From the NCBI GenBank assembly GCA_002327965.1, contig DCVB01000051.1, positions 1-29,910 of the forward strand: a stretch of 29,910 bases of DNA, written 5' to 3'. Of the stretch, positions 8,841 through 18,149 are shown one piece after another. This stretch comes from Candidatus Aminicenantes bacterium UBA2199 (GTDB lineage Bacteria > Acidobacteriota > Aminicenantia > UBA2199). The notes below the pieces were generated by a model. It saw nothing but the letters and a program-made list of their open reading frames with translations. It searched no databases and had not been told where the DNA came from. A program made the translations under genes and the position numbers. Numbering within the stretch: position 1 is the first letter of the stretch; each line of letters starts with the position of its first letter.

Positions 8841-10100
8841 ATGAAACAAAGAGCAATGGCAGTACGGTTCGTCTTGTCGGTTGCCCTGATCGTTCTCTGC
8901 GGCCTCTCCTTGCCAGCCAACGGATTGAACCTCAACGGTTCCGGCTCGCGCGCCATGGGCATGGGCGGGGCCGTGATCGCCTGGACCAACGACATCAGCC
9001 TCTTCTACTTCAACCCAGCCGGCGCGGCCAATGCCGAGGGAACCTGGATCTCCCTGTTCGAGACCAACCTGCTCCCCAGCGGCACCTATACGCTCGCCGC
9101 GTACGGCATCGATGCCAAGACCCAGAGCAAGCTCTATCCCGCCGGCGCGCTGGGCTTCGTCAAGCCGCTGTCGGACAAGCTGACCATCGGCCTCGGCATT
9201 TATACCCCCTCCGGCACCGGCGCCACCTGGGACGGCGAGCAGCTGAAACTCCTCTCCAACAACATGGCCTATGAATGGGAGAGTTTCCTCGGCGTGGTCA
9301 CCGTTGCCCCGCTCGTGGCCTACAAGGTCAGCGACCAGCTGGCGGTCGGCGCCACGCTCAACCTGAACATCGGCATGATGGATATCAAGCGCCCCGGCGT
9401 CGGCCAGTACGAGGAGAGCCTGACCGGCATGGGCGTGGGCGCCACGATCGGCATGCAGTTCACCCCCAGCGACCAGCTGGCCTTCGGCCTCAGCTATAAG
9501 CTCCCGGTCAACGTCACCCTCAAGGGCGATGCCAAGATGGGCTTCGCCAACCTGCTCGGCGTCGGCGTCGAGAGCGAGATCACGCGCAAGACCACGCTGC
9601 CCATGTGGTTGGGCGCCGGCGTCAGTTTCAAGCCCATGGACAAGCTGCGGCTGGCCTTCGATGTCAACTGGACCAACTGGAAGAAGCTGGACGAGATCCC
9701 GGTCGAGTTTTCCGACGCCGCCTGGACGATGCTCATGGCCCATCCGGTCTACAAGGCCGCCTTCAACCAGGCCATCGAGCTGGACTGGAAGGACTGCCTG
9801 CAGTTCCGCATCGGCGCCGAGTACATGCTCAACCCGGAGTGGGCGGTGCGCCTGGGCTACATGAGGGACCCGTCGCCCGCGCCGCTGGAGACGATGAACA
9901 TCCTGCTGCCGCAGATCCCCTATAACATGTTCACCATTGGCGCCGGCTACACGGGCGCCAAGCTCAGCGTGAACGCCGCGCTGGAGATCCTGCGCGGGTC
10001 AAAGCAGACCGTCCCCATGTCCGCGACCGCCAAGATGCCGGGCGAGCACAACATGAACATCTTCGTGCCCAGCATCACCATCGCCTATCGTTTTAACTGA
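8841..10100 (+). CDS. outer-membrane porin of the OmpP1/FadL/TodX family
   Basis: Outer-membrane beta-barrel for uptake of hydrophobic compounds such as long-chain fatty acids. The 419-residue precursor has a signal peptide (hydrophobic about 9-23, probable cleavage near LPANG), then the family N-terminal hatch region (SGSRAMGMGGAVIAWTND) with the NPAG motif (YFNPAGAANAEG). Repeated amphipathic strand patterns ending in aromatic residues follow, finishing in SITIAYRFN as expected for a barrel C-terminus. The Shine-Dalgarno GGGAGGA is strong. It is a single-gene unit with its own promoter region and terminator. The acyl-CoA dehydrogenase 15 kb downstream fits fatty-acid use, but that link is inference. 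Confidence 0.88.
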   Translation: MKQRAMAVRFVLSVALIVLCGLSLPANGLNLNGSGSRAMGMGGAVIAWTNDISLFYFNPAGAANAEGTWISLFETNLLPSGTYTLAAYGIDAKTQSKLYPAGALGFVKPLSDKLTIGLGIYTPSGTGATWDGEQLKLLSNNMAYEWESFLGVVTVAPLVAYKVSDQLAVGATLNLNIGMMDIKRPGVGQYEESLTGMGVGATIGMQFTPSDQLAFGLSYKLPVNVTLKGDAKMGFANLLGVGVESEITRKTTLPMWLGAGVSFKPMDKLRLAFDVNWTNWKKLDEIPVEFSDAAWTMLMAHPVYKAAFNQAIELDWKDCLQFRIGAEYMLNPEWAVRLGYMRDPSPAPLETMNILLPQIPYNMFTIGAGYTGAKLSVNAALEILRGSKQTVPMSATAKMPGEHNMNIFVPSITIAYRFN

Positions 10101-10122
10101 TCTTACTTTCCGCTCCCGCATA

Positions 10123-10150
10123 GGGGGCGCCGGCAGCGGCGCCCCCTTCT
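10123..10150 (+). terminator. rho-independent terminator after the FadL-type gene
   Basis: A perfect 9-bp GC stem (GGGGGCGCC 10123-10131, GGCGCCCCC 10138-10146) with a 6-nt loop, followed by a pyrimidine tract starting TTCTTT. Confidence 0.85.
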
Positions 10151-10194
10151 TTCCCCCCCTGTACAGGATTATTTTCCCGCAATGAAGCGCCTTA

Positions 10195-10223
10195 TTGAAA
10201 AATGGGGCGAAAAATAGTAAAAT
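10195..10223 (+). promoter_or_regulatory. promoter of the rplS-rnhB-TPR operon
   Basis: TTGAAA (10195-10200), a 17-bp spacer and TAAAAT (10218-10223). The predicted leader is about 33 nt and includes AGGAG at 10251-10255 before the rplS ATG at 10263. Confidence 0.7.
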
Positions 10224-10262
10224 AGTACCTCATTCAACTTACTGCCATCTAGGAGAGCCAAC

Positions 10263-10670
10263 ATGACAGACGAAAAGAAAAAAAGCAAAGAGCGCCCTGC
10301 CGGGTCGTCCGCAGCCAAGAAAAAGCCGGCCGGCGCCGCAGCAGATAAGCAGGCCCAGGAGGCGAGAAGCGAGGTGCCGGTGATCCGGCCGGGCGATGAA
10401 CTGAAAGTGTTCTACCGCGTCATCGAAGCCGGAAAGGAAAGGATCCAGGTCTACGAGGGCACCGTGATCGCCATCAAGAATTCGGGGATTTCCAAGACCA
10501 TCACCGTGCGCAAGACCTCCTTCGGCATCGCCGTGGAAAGGATCTTCCCCCTCCATTCCAAGCTGGTGCAGAAGATCGAAGTCAAGAAGCATACCCGCGT
10601 CAGACGGGCCAAACTCTTCTACCTGAGAAAACTGAAAGGAAAAGCCTCCCGCTTGAAAGAACTCAGGTAA
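10263..10670 (+). CDS. rplS: 50S ribosomal protein L19
   Basis: Ribosomal protein at the 30S-50S interface. Of its 135 residues, the last 95 are classic L19 (IRPGDELKVFYRVIEAGKER, VYEGTVIAI, ITVRKTSFGIAVERIFPLHS, RRAKLFYLRKLKGKASRLKE). The first 35 or so are a Lys/Ala-rich, apparently disordered extension replacing the usual N-terminal helix (NIIDALEKEQL-like), which makes the protein about 20 residues longer than usual. The common rpsP-rimM-trmD genes are not upstream; only the rplS-rnhB pair is kept. The stop overlaps the rnhB start by one base (TAATG). Confidence 0.97.
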   Translation: MTDEKKKSKERPAGSSAAKKKPAGAAADKQAQEARSEVPVIRPGDELKVFYRVIEAGKERIQVYEGTVIAIKNSGISKTITVRKTSFGIAVERIFPLHSKLVQKIEVKKHTRVRRAKLFYLRKLKGKASRLKELR

Positions 10671-11269
10671 TGGCCGATTTTTCCATCGAGGCGGCCTTAT
10701 TGCAGGACCGGCATCGCTGGATATGCGGCCTGGATGAAGTCGGGAGGGGTTGCCTTTTCGGCCCCGTGGTCGCCGGGGCGGTCATCCTCGATCCGGCGCA
10801 TCTCAATCCCGGGTACGACGACTCGAAAAAACTCGCGCCGGCGCGCCGCCGGCTCCTGGCACGTGACATTTACGAAAGAGCCAGGGCGTATTCCATCGGC
10901 TGGTGCTGGAATGACGAGATCGATGACTGCAACATCCTCGAGGCGACCAAGCGCGCCATGCTGCATGCGTTCCGCCGCCTGCAGTTCGCCCCCGATTACG
11001 CGCTGGTCGACGCCATCGACCCCGGCTTTCTTCCGGTTCCCGGCCGGGCCGTGATCCAGGGCGACGAAAAGAGCCTTTCCATCGCCGCGGCTTCCATCAT
11101 CGCCAAAGTGTTCCGCGACCGCCTGCTGGAGGAGATTTCCCCGTTTTTCCCCGAGTTTGACTTGGCAAAAAATAAGGGCTATCCTACACCCAGGCACAAA
11201 AATGTGTTATCATGGCAAGGGGAAACCATTTTCCATAGAAAGAGTTTCAAGCTGAAACATGGCTGTTGA
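10670..11269 (+). CDS. rnhB: ribonuclease HII
   Basis: Removes ribonucleotides embedded in DNA and cleaves RNA in RNA-DNA hybrids. The 199-residue protein has the RNase HII active-site set Asp22, Glu23, Asp114 and Asp132 in the motifs GLDEVGRG, LVDAID and QGDEKSLSIAAASIIAKVFRD, plus the DSKKL segment. Two small departures are GRGCLFG where GRGPLAG is commoner, and VDA for VDG. Translation is probably coupled to rplS through the TAATG overlap, and its end overlaps the next gene by 11 bp. Confidence 0.97.
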   Translation: MADFSIEAALLQDRHRWICGLDEVGRGCLFGPVVAGAVILDPAHLNPGYDDSKKLAPARRRLLARDIYERARAYSIGWCWNDEIDDCNILEATKRAMLHAFRRLQFAPDYALVDAIDPGFLPVPGRAVIQGDEKSLSIAAASIIAKVFRDRLLEEISPFFPEFDLAKNKGYPTPRHKNVLSWQGETIFHRKSFKLKHGC

Positions 11270-14093
11270 AAATCGACTGAAGATCCTGCAACTGGCCGAC
11301 AAGCTGTTCAAGCAGGGAAAGATCGAAGCGGCGATCAAGGAATACCACAAGATCATCGAGGTGAAGCCCGATGACCTGGAAGTGCGCCGCATCATCGGCG
11401 ACCTGTACCTCAAGCTCAACAAGCTGCCCGAAGCCTTCAAGCAGTTTGAATGGATATCGGACTTCTATCTCAAGGAAGGCTTCTTCACCAAGGCCATCGC
11501 CATGTACAAGCGCATCACCCGCCTCGATCCCCAGAACGAATCGGTCTCTTTCAAGCTGGCTGACCTTTATTCCAAACAGGGGCTGACCATCGAGGCCAAG
11601 CAGATCTACCTGGAGCTGGCCGAGGAATACAAGCGCCAGAACAACCAGAAGAAAGCGCTGGGCATCTACAAGAAGATCCTGGAGCTGGACCGCGGCAACA
11701 TCAAGATGCGCACCCTGCTGGCGGACAACTACCTGCGCGAAGGCATGAAGGAGGAGGCGGTCGCCGAGTATCTCACGGCCAGCGATTTCCTGATCAAGAA
11801 GAAGGAGTTCCCGCAGGCCGAGGAACTGCTGATGCAAACCTACGGCAAGGTCAAGCATCTGAAGATCTTCGAGAAGCTGATCTCCTGCTACATCACCCAG
11901 GGTAACAGCAGCAAGGCCATCCAGATGCTGCGCAACCTGGGCGACGAGATCTTCAAGCACCTGAACCTGCTGAAGATCCTGGGCGAGCTGTACTTCAAGA
12001 ACAACCTCATCGAGGATGCCGAGCAGATCTACAAGCGCATCGCCGAGATCGACTCCAACGAGACCGAAGTGATCATGAAGCTCGGCAAGGTCTACCTGCA
12101 ACGCGAGGAGATCGACAAGGCCTTCCAATTATTCCTGCCGACGATCGACCGTTTCATCGAGAAGGAGAAATTCGACGAGGCCAACTCGCTGCTGCGGTTC
12201 ATCATCACCTCCAACAACACCTACCTGCCGGCCCTGAACAAGCTGGCGGCAATATTCAAGGCGACCAAGAAAACCAGCAGCCTGATCGCCCTGTATGAAT
12301 CCCTGCTGCCGGTCTACGAGCAGCGCGACATGAAGACCGAGCTGATCGCCGTGCTGAACGAGCTGATCGAGCTGTCGGACGCGCCGTTCGCCTACCAGGA
12401 ACAGTTGGGCCGGCTGACCGGAGAACACGCGGCCGAGGAGGAGGAGAACAAGCAGGAGCGGGAATTCATCGCCTTCCAGCTGAACAATGCCGATCAGGCC
12501 CTGAAGAACAACAATTTCAAGAAAGCGGCCGAGCTGCTCAAGACCGCCCAGAACGCCTTCCCCAACAACATCGAGATCCGCACCAAGCTGTTCGATGTCT
12601 ACCAGATGAGCAACGATATCGAGGCCCTGCTAAACGAGGGCATCGAGCTGTTGAAGATCTACAAACAGGAGAACCGGGACGAAGACCATAAGCAGCTGTT
12701 CGACAAGCTGACCAAGCTCAAGCCCAACGACGAGCGGCTGCTGGACCTGAGCGGCCACGAGCGGACCAACATCGAGATCGACTTCGACCATGACGAGATG
12801 ATCGAGCAGATCCATGAGCTGCAGCAGCCCGGCATGGGCGAGATGGAGCTGGATGGATTCCGCAGCGGCGAGGAGGACATCTTCCTGCTCAAGGGCGAGG
12901 ACAGCCTGCAGCAGAAGACTGAGTCCGAAAGCAGGAAAGGGCTTTCGTCGCATCTGGCCGAGCTGGATTTCTACATCAGCGAGGGATATTTCAGCAACGC
13001 CGAAAAGGCCCTGGAGCAGCTGCGCCGGGAGTACCCGGAAAGCCGGGAGATCCAGTCCCGACTGGAACGCGTCAGGAAAGCCAAGGAGACGCGGCCCGAC
13101 AAGACCGATTCCATCCGGGTCCAGCCCGGCGAGACCGAGAAAATCGAGATCCAGTCCTCGATAGCCCAGGAAAGCGATACGCTGCAGCAATTCGAGGATT
13201 CCAAGGTGGAGATCCGGCTCGACAGCCTGCTGAACCAGTCCGGCGAGAAAATCGTCGCCAACGATTTCGCCGAGATCGACAACTTCCAGTTCGAGATCGA
13301 GATGGAGGAGTCCGAAAGCAAGGAGTCCGTCCCGTTTATCGATATCGAACAGGAACAGATTATCCGGGCGCCGGCCGCGGACCCGAAAAAGGCCCCGACC
13401 GACCCCAGTTTCCTCGGCTCCAGCGCCGACTTCCTGGACATCGACAACATCTTCAACAGCGACGAGGCCCAGGCCGCGAGCGAATCGCCGTTCCGCGACA
13501 TCGACGAGAGCGACCTGGCCGAGAGCGAGGTGGACATCCTCAAGGGCGAGAGCCTTTTCCTCGAGGAAGAGGACCTTTTCGAGACGGAGAAGCTGGTCCC
13601 TCTCGAGCTCAGCGCCATCAAGTACTGGATCGACGAGCTCCAGAAGCAACGCACCTCAACCATCGAAAAGAACATGATGGAGATCTTCAAGGAATTCAAG
13701 AAGGGCGTCGACGAGAAGATCGGCCAGGAGGATTACGACACGCGCTACAACCTGGGGATCGCCTACAAGGAAATGGGGCTGATCGAGGAGGCCATCCACG
13801 AATTCCTGATCTCCTCCAAGCACCCGCTGAAATTTTTCGACTCGGCCGGCCTGCTGGGCCTCTGTTTCCGCGAAAAGGGGATGATGGACGAGTCGATCAG
13901 CTGGTTCGAAAAGGCCCTGACCACGTCCGATCGCAAGGAAGACGAGTACAATGCCGTCAAGTACGAAATGGTCCAGACCGCCAAGCTGAAGGAAGATTAC
14001 CTCTACGCCAAGAAACTGGCCTTCGAGATCCTGAAGAAAGATCCAAATTACCGGGACATCAAGACGGTATTCCAGGAATTGCAGAATAAATAA
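11259..14093 (+). CDS. long TPR-repeat protein with acidic central region
   Basis: Probable protein-protein interaction scaffold; specific role unknown. The 944-residue protein has no signal peptide. Residues about 5-380 are tandem TPR-like helical hairpins (AIKEYHKIIEVKPDDLEVRRI, ALGIYKKILELDRGNIKM and others). About 500-800 is a long acidic, low-complexity stretch rich in Asp, Glu and Ser. The last 120 residues are another TPR module beginning YDTRYNLGIAYKEMGLIEEA. It ends with FEILKKDPNYRDIKTVFQEL, which resembles the segment just before the kinase domain of the gene at 23312. The start at 11259 overlaps rnhB by 11 bp, so it is the third gene of the rplS operon. Confidence 0.85.
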   Translation: MAVENRLKILQLADKLFKQGKIEAAIKEYHKIIEVKPDDLEVRRIIGDLYLKLNKLPEAFKQFEWISDFYLKEGFFTKAIAMYKRITRLDPQNESVSFKLADLYSKQGLTIEAKQIYLELAEEYKRQNNQKKALGIYKKILELDRGNIKMRTLLADNYLREGMKEEAVAEYLTASDFLIKKKEFPQAEELLMQTYGKVKHLKIFEKLISCYITQGNSSKAIQMLRNLGDEIFKHLNLLKILGELYFKNNLIEDAEQIYKRIAEIDSNETEVIMKLGKVYLQREEIDKAFQLFLPTIDRFIEKEKFDEANSLLRFIITSNNTYLPALNKLAAIFKATKKTSSLIALYESLLPVYEQRDMKTELIAVLNELIELSDAPFAYQEQLGRLTGEHAAEEEENKQEREFIAFQLNNADQALKNNNFKKAAELLKTAQNAFPNNIEIRTKLFDVYQMSNDIEALLNEGIELLKIYKQENRDEDHKQLFDKLTKLKPNDERLLDLSGHERTNIEIDFDHDEMIEQIHELQQPGMGEMELDGFRSGEEDIFLLKGEDSLQQKTESESRKGLSSHLAELDFYISEGYFSNAEKALEQLRREYPESREIQSRLERVRKAKETRPDKTDSIRVQPGETEKIEIQSSIAQESDTLQQFEDSKVEIRLDSLLNQSGEKIVANDFAEIDNFQFEIEMEESESKESVPFIDIEQEQIIRAPAADPKKAPTDPSFLGSSADFLDIDNIFNSDEAQAASESPFRDIDESDLAESEVDILKGESLFLEEEDLFETEKLVPLELSAIKYWIDELQKQRTSTIEKNMMEIFKEFKKGVDEKIGQEDYDTRYNLGIAYKEMGLIEEAIHEFLISSKHPLKFFDSAGLLGLCFREKGMMDESISWFEKALTTSDRKEDEYNAVKYEMVQTAKLKEDYLYAKKLAFEILKKDPNYRDIKTVFQELQNK

Positions 14094-14175
14094 GCCCGCC
14101 GGCCTGAGTTGTTTTCAACACGCTTACTCGGGGATCCATCCGACCGCCTGACCGTAAATATCACATTTTTCACTA

Positions 14176-14204
14176 TTGATTCGCAAAGCCATTATCACTA
14201 TATT
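14176..14204 (+). promoter_or_regulatory. promoter of the sigma-54 activator gene
   Basis: TTGATT (14176-14181), a 17-bp spacer and TATATT (14199-14204) lie in the 165-bp gap after the TPR gene. The Shine-Dalgarno AAGGAG (14246-14251) is 7 nt before a TTG codon at 14259 and supports that unusual start. Confidence 0.55.
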
Positions 14205-14258
14205 CCGAGCTTGTATTGACTTTGTCGCAGCGCCTTCCTTTGGCCAAGGAGTCGAGCT

Positions 14259-17200
14259 TTGCCGCAGCGCTTTACCGTCAAGGACCGCCGGGCCTATGAC
14301 CTCTGGCAAAAAGAAGAACTCGCGCTCGTAACCGTTCCCAGCACTCCTGAAAACCTGGAGCGCATCCACGCCATTTTCGGCTTCCAATCCAACCTGCTGC
14401 AAAACATCGTGGAGTTCACTCCCGGCAATTTCCAGATCAGCGTCCTGACCCAACCGTTCCGACCCAGCGCCCCCGAGGCCCTGTCCCGACTGCCGCCGGC
14501 AGCGGCCCACGCCGCCCGGAGGCGTGCTCTGGCCCTGCTCCATGCCGCCAGGGAATATCGCCTGGATTTCATCGATTTCTCCCGCTTCGAGATCCTGCCC
14601 GCGGGCGGACTGCGCTTTGCCTGGAGCCTTGAACCCAAGGTTCCTCCGTCATCCGGCTTCGTCCATGCGCTTTTCCACGGCAGGCCTCAAGAGGCAGTGG
14701 AATTCGGCGCTGCGTCGCCGCCGGCTGCGGAAGCGGATTTCCTGTGCCGCCGCGAGGATTTCGCATGCCATCGCCTCCTGGCGCGCTCGCCGCGCGACCT
14801 GGGTGCCGGCGCCAACGCCCGGATCCGGATCAACACCAAGTTTCCCTGGCAGGAAGCGGTCGCCCGCAACAACCTGTTCCATGACCTGAACGACGCCGAG
14901 ACCCTGCTGCTGAATATCGACCTGGAGGACACGACTCTGGGCCGGCGGCTGGCGGCTCTCTGCGCCGTCGAAGATGCCACCGCCGAGAACCCGGCCGTCC
15001 TGACCCGGGAGTTTCGGTTTTTCCTGAAGAAGTCGGTCTTCCGCGAGTCGATCCTCATCGTTCGTAACCTGGCACGCAGGGAGGATGACCGCCTGCTGCG
15101 CTTTCTGTTCGAATCCGAGGACATCTCAGGGCTGACGGTCTTCCTTTTCGGTGATCCCACATCCTGCGAGTGCGACCTGGAGTTCAACGAGGACCCGCAG
15201 AACCTGATGGCTGGCCGGGACCAGCCTCAACCCCGGCCGACGCGGCCTCCCGAGCCAGACGACAAAGAGCAGCGGCTCCTGGCCAGCATCGCCGCCGATT
15301 CCCCGGCTGAGTTGGAAAGCTGCCTCCGCAACCTGGCCCGGGGCTGCGCGGGAAGGGGCATTTCCGGACCCGCCGCCGAACGGCTCTGCCGTTACTTGGA
15401 GCAGGCGGCACCCGATGGCCAGGTGCTGCCCTTCGGAATCGATGTCCTGATCCAGGGCAATTGCCTGGAACAAGCCGACAGGGTCCTGGCCGCGGTCAAG
15501 GGTCAGGCACCGCCCTGGGCCCGCCTGAAACTAGCCCACCTCGCCATGCGCCGCAGGCAGTACGGGGAGCTGGGAAAACTGCTGGCCGGGATGACGCGGC
15601 CGGGCGCGGGCGGCCGCGATGAGTGGCTGTACCTGAATTTCATCTACCATGAGAAGCTGTCCCGGAAAACCCGGGCCGACGAGTACGCCGAAAAGATCCG
15701 TTCCCCCTATTACCGCAACCTGTCGCTCATCCAGCTGAGCGACCGCGGCATCTATAACCGCGAGTTCGCCTGCGCCAGGACCCAGCTGGCCGGTGCGCTG
15801 GACTATTTCTCCGCCGGGCGCGGCGCCCGCGAGGAGATCGCGGCACGCAGCCAGATGGCCAAGCTGCTGCGCGAAGAAGGCGATCTCACGGAGGCGGAAG
15901 CCCTGTACAAGACCATTTATGTCCAGGCTGAAGTTGAGGGGCTGCCCCTGAGTTCGGCCGGCATCGCCGTGGACCTGGGCAACCTGTACGCCGAGGCCGA
16001 CGACGATTTCCAGGCCGAGTGCTGGTACCGCAAGGCCAGCCGCCTGTATGGCGCGGAGAAAAATCGCGACGGGCAGATGCTGGTGAACGCCAACCTGGTC
16101 AGCGTCCTGCTGGCCAAGGGCGACTGGCTGCAGGCCGACAAGCTGTTGCGCGACATCCGGGCCTGGGATGAGGATAAAAAACTGCTCGACTCCAGCGCCA
16201 TCGACTGTCTGAACTGGGCCGGGCTGGAAGCCCTGCGCCATCATGACGAAAAGGCGCTGCGACTGGCCGGGCGCGCCGAGGCGATCTTTCGCGAACGCGG
16301 CAACCGCAAGGGCCTCGGTGAATGCGCGTTCCTGCGCACCCGCATCACCGGAGACCCCGGCAGCGGTCCCGAAGCGGCGGGGGACCGCTGGCTCAGCCCC
16401 GACCAGAGGACCGTCTGTTCGCTGCTGCGCCTGCCGGCTCCCGCGGGCGGCGGCGCCAGGGAGGCGGAGCTGCTGTGCCTCCTGGATTCCATCGCCTCCA
16501 GAAAAATGCGCTTCGAAGCGCTGCGCCTGCTGTTGAAAAAGCACCGCCGCGGCGAGTGGCTCGACCGATTCATGAAAATGTCCAGGGAACTCTCGGCGCG
16601 GGCAAAGAATTATTTCTTCTACGAGTACTGGCACTGGTTCTTCGAACTGGCCGGCGAGGACCCGCCCGCGGACCGGCGCGTGGAATTCCTCGCCATGCAC
16701 GATTTCTTCACCCTCAACCAGCGCTGCCTGTCGCTCAAGCTGACCCGCTGGCGCCAGGCGTGCGAGGACAGCGAGAAGAGCCTGCGGCTGTTCGACGATG
16801 CGCGCCTGGTCGAGCAGCACCGGCAATGGCGCCTGCCGGCCGACTTCTTCAACAGCTTTCGCCACGAGATCGGCAAGGCGGTCCCGGTCGACTGGCTGGT
16901 CATGGACGTTCACGAAAAGAAGCGTCCTCTCTTCCGCTTCGCCAGCAGCGACCAGTTTCCCGAGCTCGGGGACGAGATGCTGCGCCGCGCCCGCAGCTCG
17001 CCCCCGGACCGCAATCATGACCGCAAGGAAGTCCAGCGCCTCTACCGCAGCCCGGAAAGGATCTTTTACCCGTTCGCCAGCACCCAGCTGCTGCGCTGGC
17101 CCATCGACGGGGACATCCTCGCCTGCCTGGCCGTCGGCTCCCGGGACGGCGCCCTGCGTTTCCAGGACTTGGGCGAGCGCTGCCGGGATACATTCAGGAC

Positions 17201-18149
17201 CTTCGCCCAGCTGTTCCGCAACTTCCTGCGGAACGAGTACCGCATCGGCGAAAAGCTGGATTTCATCGTCGGCTCCTCGCAACAGGTCCAAACGCTGAAA
17301 CGCCTGATTGCCCAGGTCGCCAAGGTGGACTTCTCGCTGCTGATCAGCGGCGAAAGCGGCAGCGGCAAGGAACTGGTGGCACGCGCCGTTCACCTGCTCG
17401 GCCCCAGGGCGAGGCAGCCGTTCATCTCGGTCAACGCCGCGGCCATTCCCGATACCCTGCTGGAGGCGGAGCTGTTCGGCTTCCGCAAGGGCGCGTTCAG
17501 CGGCGCCGGCGAGCAGCGCGTCGGCCTGCTGCAAGCCGCCGATCGCGGCACCCTGTTCCTGGACGAAATCGCCGACCTGCCCCTGGCCCTGCAGGCCAAG
17601 CTGCTGCGGGCGCTGCAGGAAAAGGAGATCCGCCGCCTGGGCGAGAACCGAACTATCCGCATCGACGTACGCCTGATCTCCGCCAGCAACCGCGACCTGG
17701 GGGAACTGATTCGCGGCCAGCAGTTCCGCGCCGACCTTTTCTACCGCATTCAGGACCTGGTGATTCGCATCCCGCCCCTGCGGGAGCGCCGCGAGGACAT
17801 CCCTCAGCTCATCGATCATTTCCTGCACAAGTACGGTTATCCCGGGCAGGCCCCGGACAAACTGGCGGCCATCGCCGACCTGTTTCGCATCGACGAATTC
17901 CCCGGCAACGTGCGCGAACTGGAATCCAGGGTGAAGAAATTGATCACCTTCAACCCGGGGCTCGATCTCGACCCCGGGCCGGAGCACGCGCCGTTCAGCT
18001 GGAAGTGCGCATGCGCGGATTTCGCCAGGGACCTGCTGAGCAGGACACTGGCGCAGCAGCAAGGGAGCAAGAAACGGACCGCGGAAACGCTGGGCATCAG
18101 CCGCATGGCCCTGTTCAACCTGCTGAAGAAGCACGGGCTATCCCCATGA
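14259..18149 (+). CDS. very large sigma-54-dependent activator with TPR and GAF-like sensor regions
   Basis: Bacterial enhancer-binding protein that remodels sigma-54 RNA polymerase. The 1296 residues read, in order: an unassigned region (1-350) that looks like a decayed kinase/ATPase pair (LALLHAAREYRLDFIDFSRF near the place of an HRD loop; no P-loop found); TPR-like helices (about 450-700); a GAF-like segment (about 870-990); the AAA+ domain from about 1000; and a Fis-type helix-turn-helix at the end (KKRTAETLGISRMALFNLLKK). The AAA+ domain has Walker A GESGSGKE (about 1031), GAFSGA at 1078-1083 (GAFTGA with Ser for Thr), Walker B GTLFLDEI (1097-1104) and FRADLFYRIQDL with the arginine finger. 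No receiver domain is present. Start is TTG; the stop overlaps the permease gene by 4 bp (ATGA). Confidence 0.88.
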   Translation: MPQRFTVKDRRAYDLWQKEELALVTVPSTPENLERIHAIFGFQSNLLQNIVEFTPGNFQISVLTQPFRPSAPEALSRLPPAAAHAARRRALALLHAAREYRLDFIDFSRFEILPAGGLRFAWSLEPKVPPSSGFVHALFHGRPQEAVEFGAASPPAAEADFLCRREDFACHRLLARSPRDLGAGANARIRINTKFPWQEAVARNNLFHDLNDAETLLLNIDLEDTTLGRRLAALCAVEDATAENPAVLTREFRFFLKKSVFRESILIVRNLARREDDRLLRFLFESEDISGLTVFLFGDPTSCECDLEFNEDPQNLMAGRDQPQPRPTRPPEPDDKEQRLLASIAADSPAELESCLRNLARGCAGRGISGPAAERLCRYLEQAAPDGQVLPFGIDVLIQGNCLEQADRVLAAVKGQAPPWARLKLAHLAMRRRQYGELGKLLAGMTRPGAGGRDEWLYLNFIYHEKLSRKTRADEYAEKIRSPYYRNLSLIQLSDRGIYNREFACARTQLAGALDYFSAGRGAREEIAARSQMAKLLREEGDLTEAEALYKTIYVQAEVEGLPLSSAGIAVDLGNLYAEADDDFQAECWYRKASRLYGAEKNRDGQMLVNANLVSVLLAKGDWLQADKLLRDIRAWDEDKKLLDSSAIDCLNWAGLEALRHHDEKALRLAGRAEAIFRERGNRKGLGECAFLRTRITGDPGSGPEAAGDRWLSPDQRTVCSLLRLPAPAGGGAREAELLCLLDSIASRKMRFEALRLLLKKHRRGEWLDRFMKMSRELSARAKNYFFYEYWHWFFELAGEDPPADRRVEFLAMHDFFTLNQRCLSLKLTRWRQACEDSEKSLRLFDDARLVEQHRQWRLPADFFNSFRHEIGKAVPVDWLVMDVHEKKRPLFRFASSDQFPELGDEMLRRARSSPPDRNHDRKEVQRLYRSPERIFYPFASTQLLRWPIDGDILACLAVGSRDGALRFQDLGERCRDTFRTFAQLFRNFLRNEYRIGEKLDFIVGSSQQVQTLKRLIAQVAKVDFSLLISGESGSGKELVARAVHLLGPRARQPFISVNAAAIPDTLLEAELFGFRKGAFSGAGEQRVGLLQAADRGTLFLDEIADLPLALQAKLLRALQEKEIRRLGENRTIRIDVRLISASNRDLGELIRGQQFRADLFYRIQDLVIRIPPLRERREDIPQLIDHFLHKYGYPGQAPDKLAAIADLFRIDEFPGNVRELESRVKKLITFNPGLDLDPGPEHAPFSWKCACADFARDLLSRTLAQQQGSKKRTAETLGISRMALFNLLKKHGLSP

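Noticed and set aside
10860..10880. Sigma-54 (-24/-12) promoter beginning TGGCAC
   Set aside because: The -12 part lacks the required GC pair at the right spacing. No convincing -24/-12 site was found near the activator or the permeases.
15531..18134. Very long open frame on the minus strand opposite the sigma-54 activator
   Set aside because: Composition is Gln/Ala/Gly/Val-rich without motifs, and the plus frame has clear AAA+ and HTH domains; long antisense frames arise from GC-rich codon use. The same applies to 1547-2914, 18305-20167 and 26786-28378 on the minus strand.
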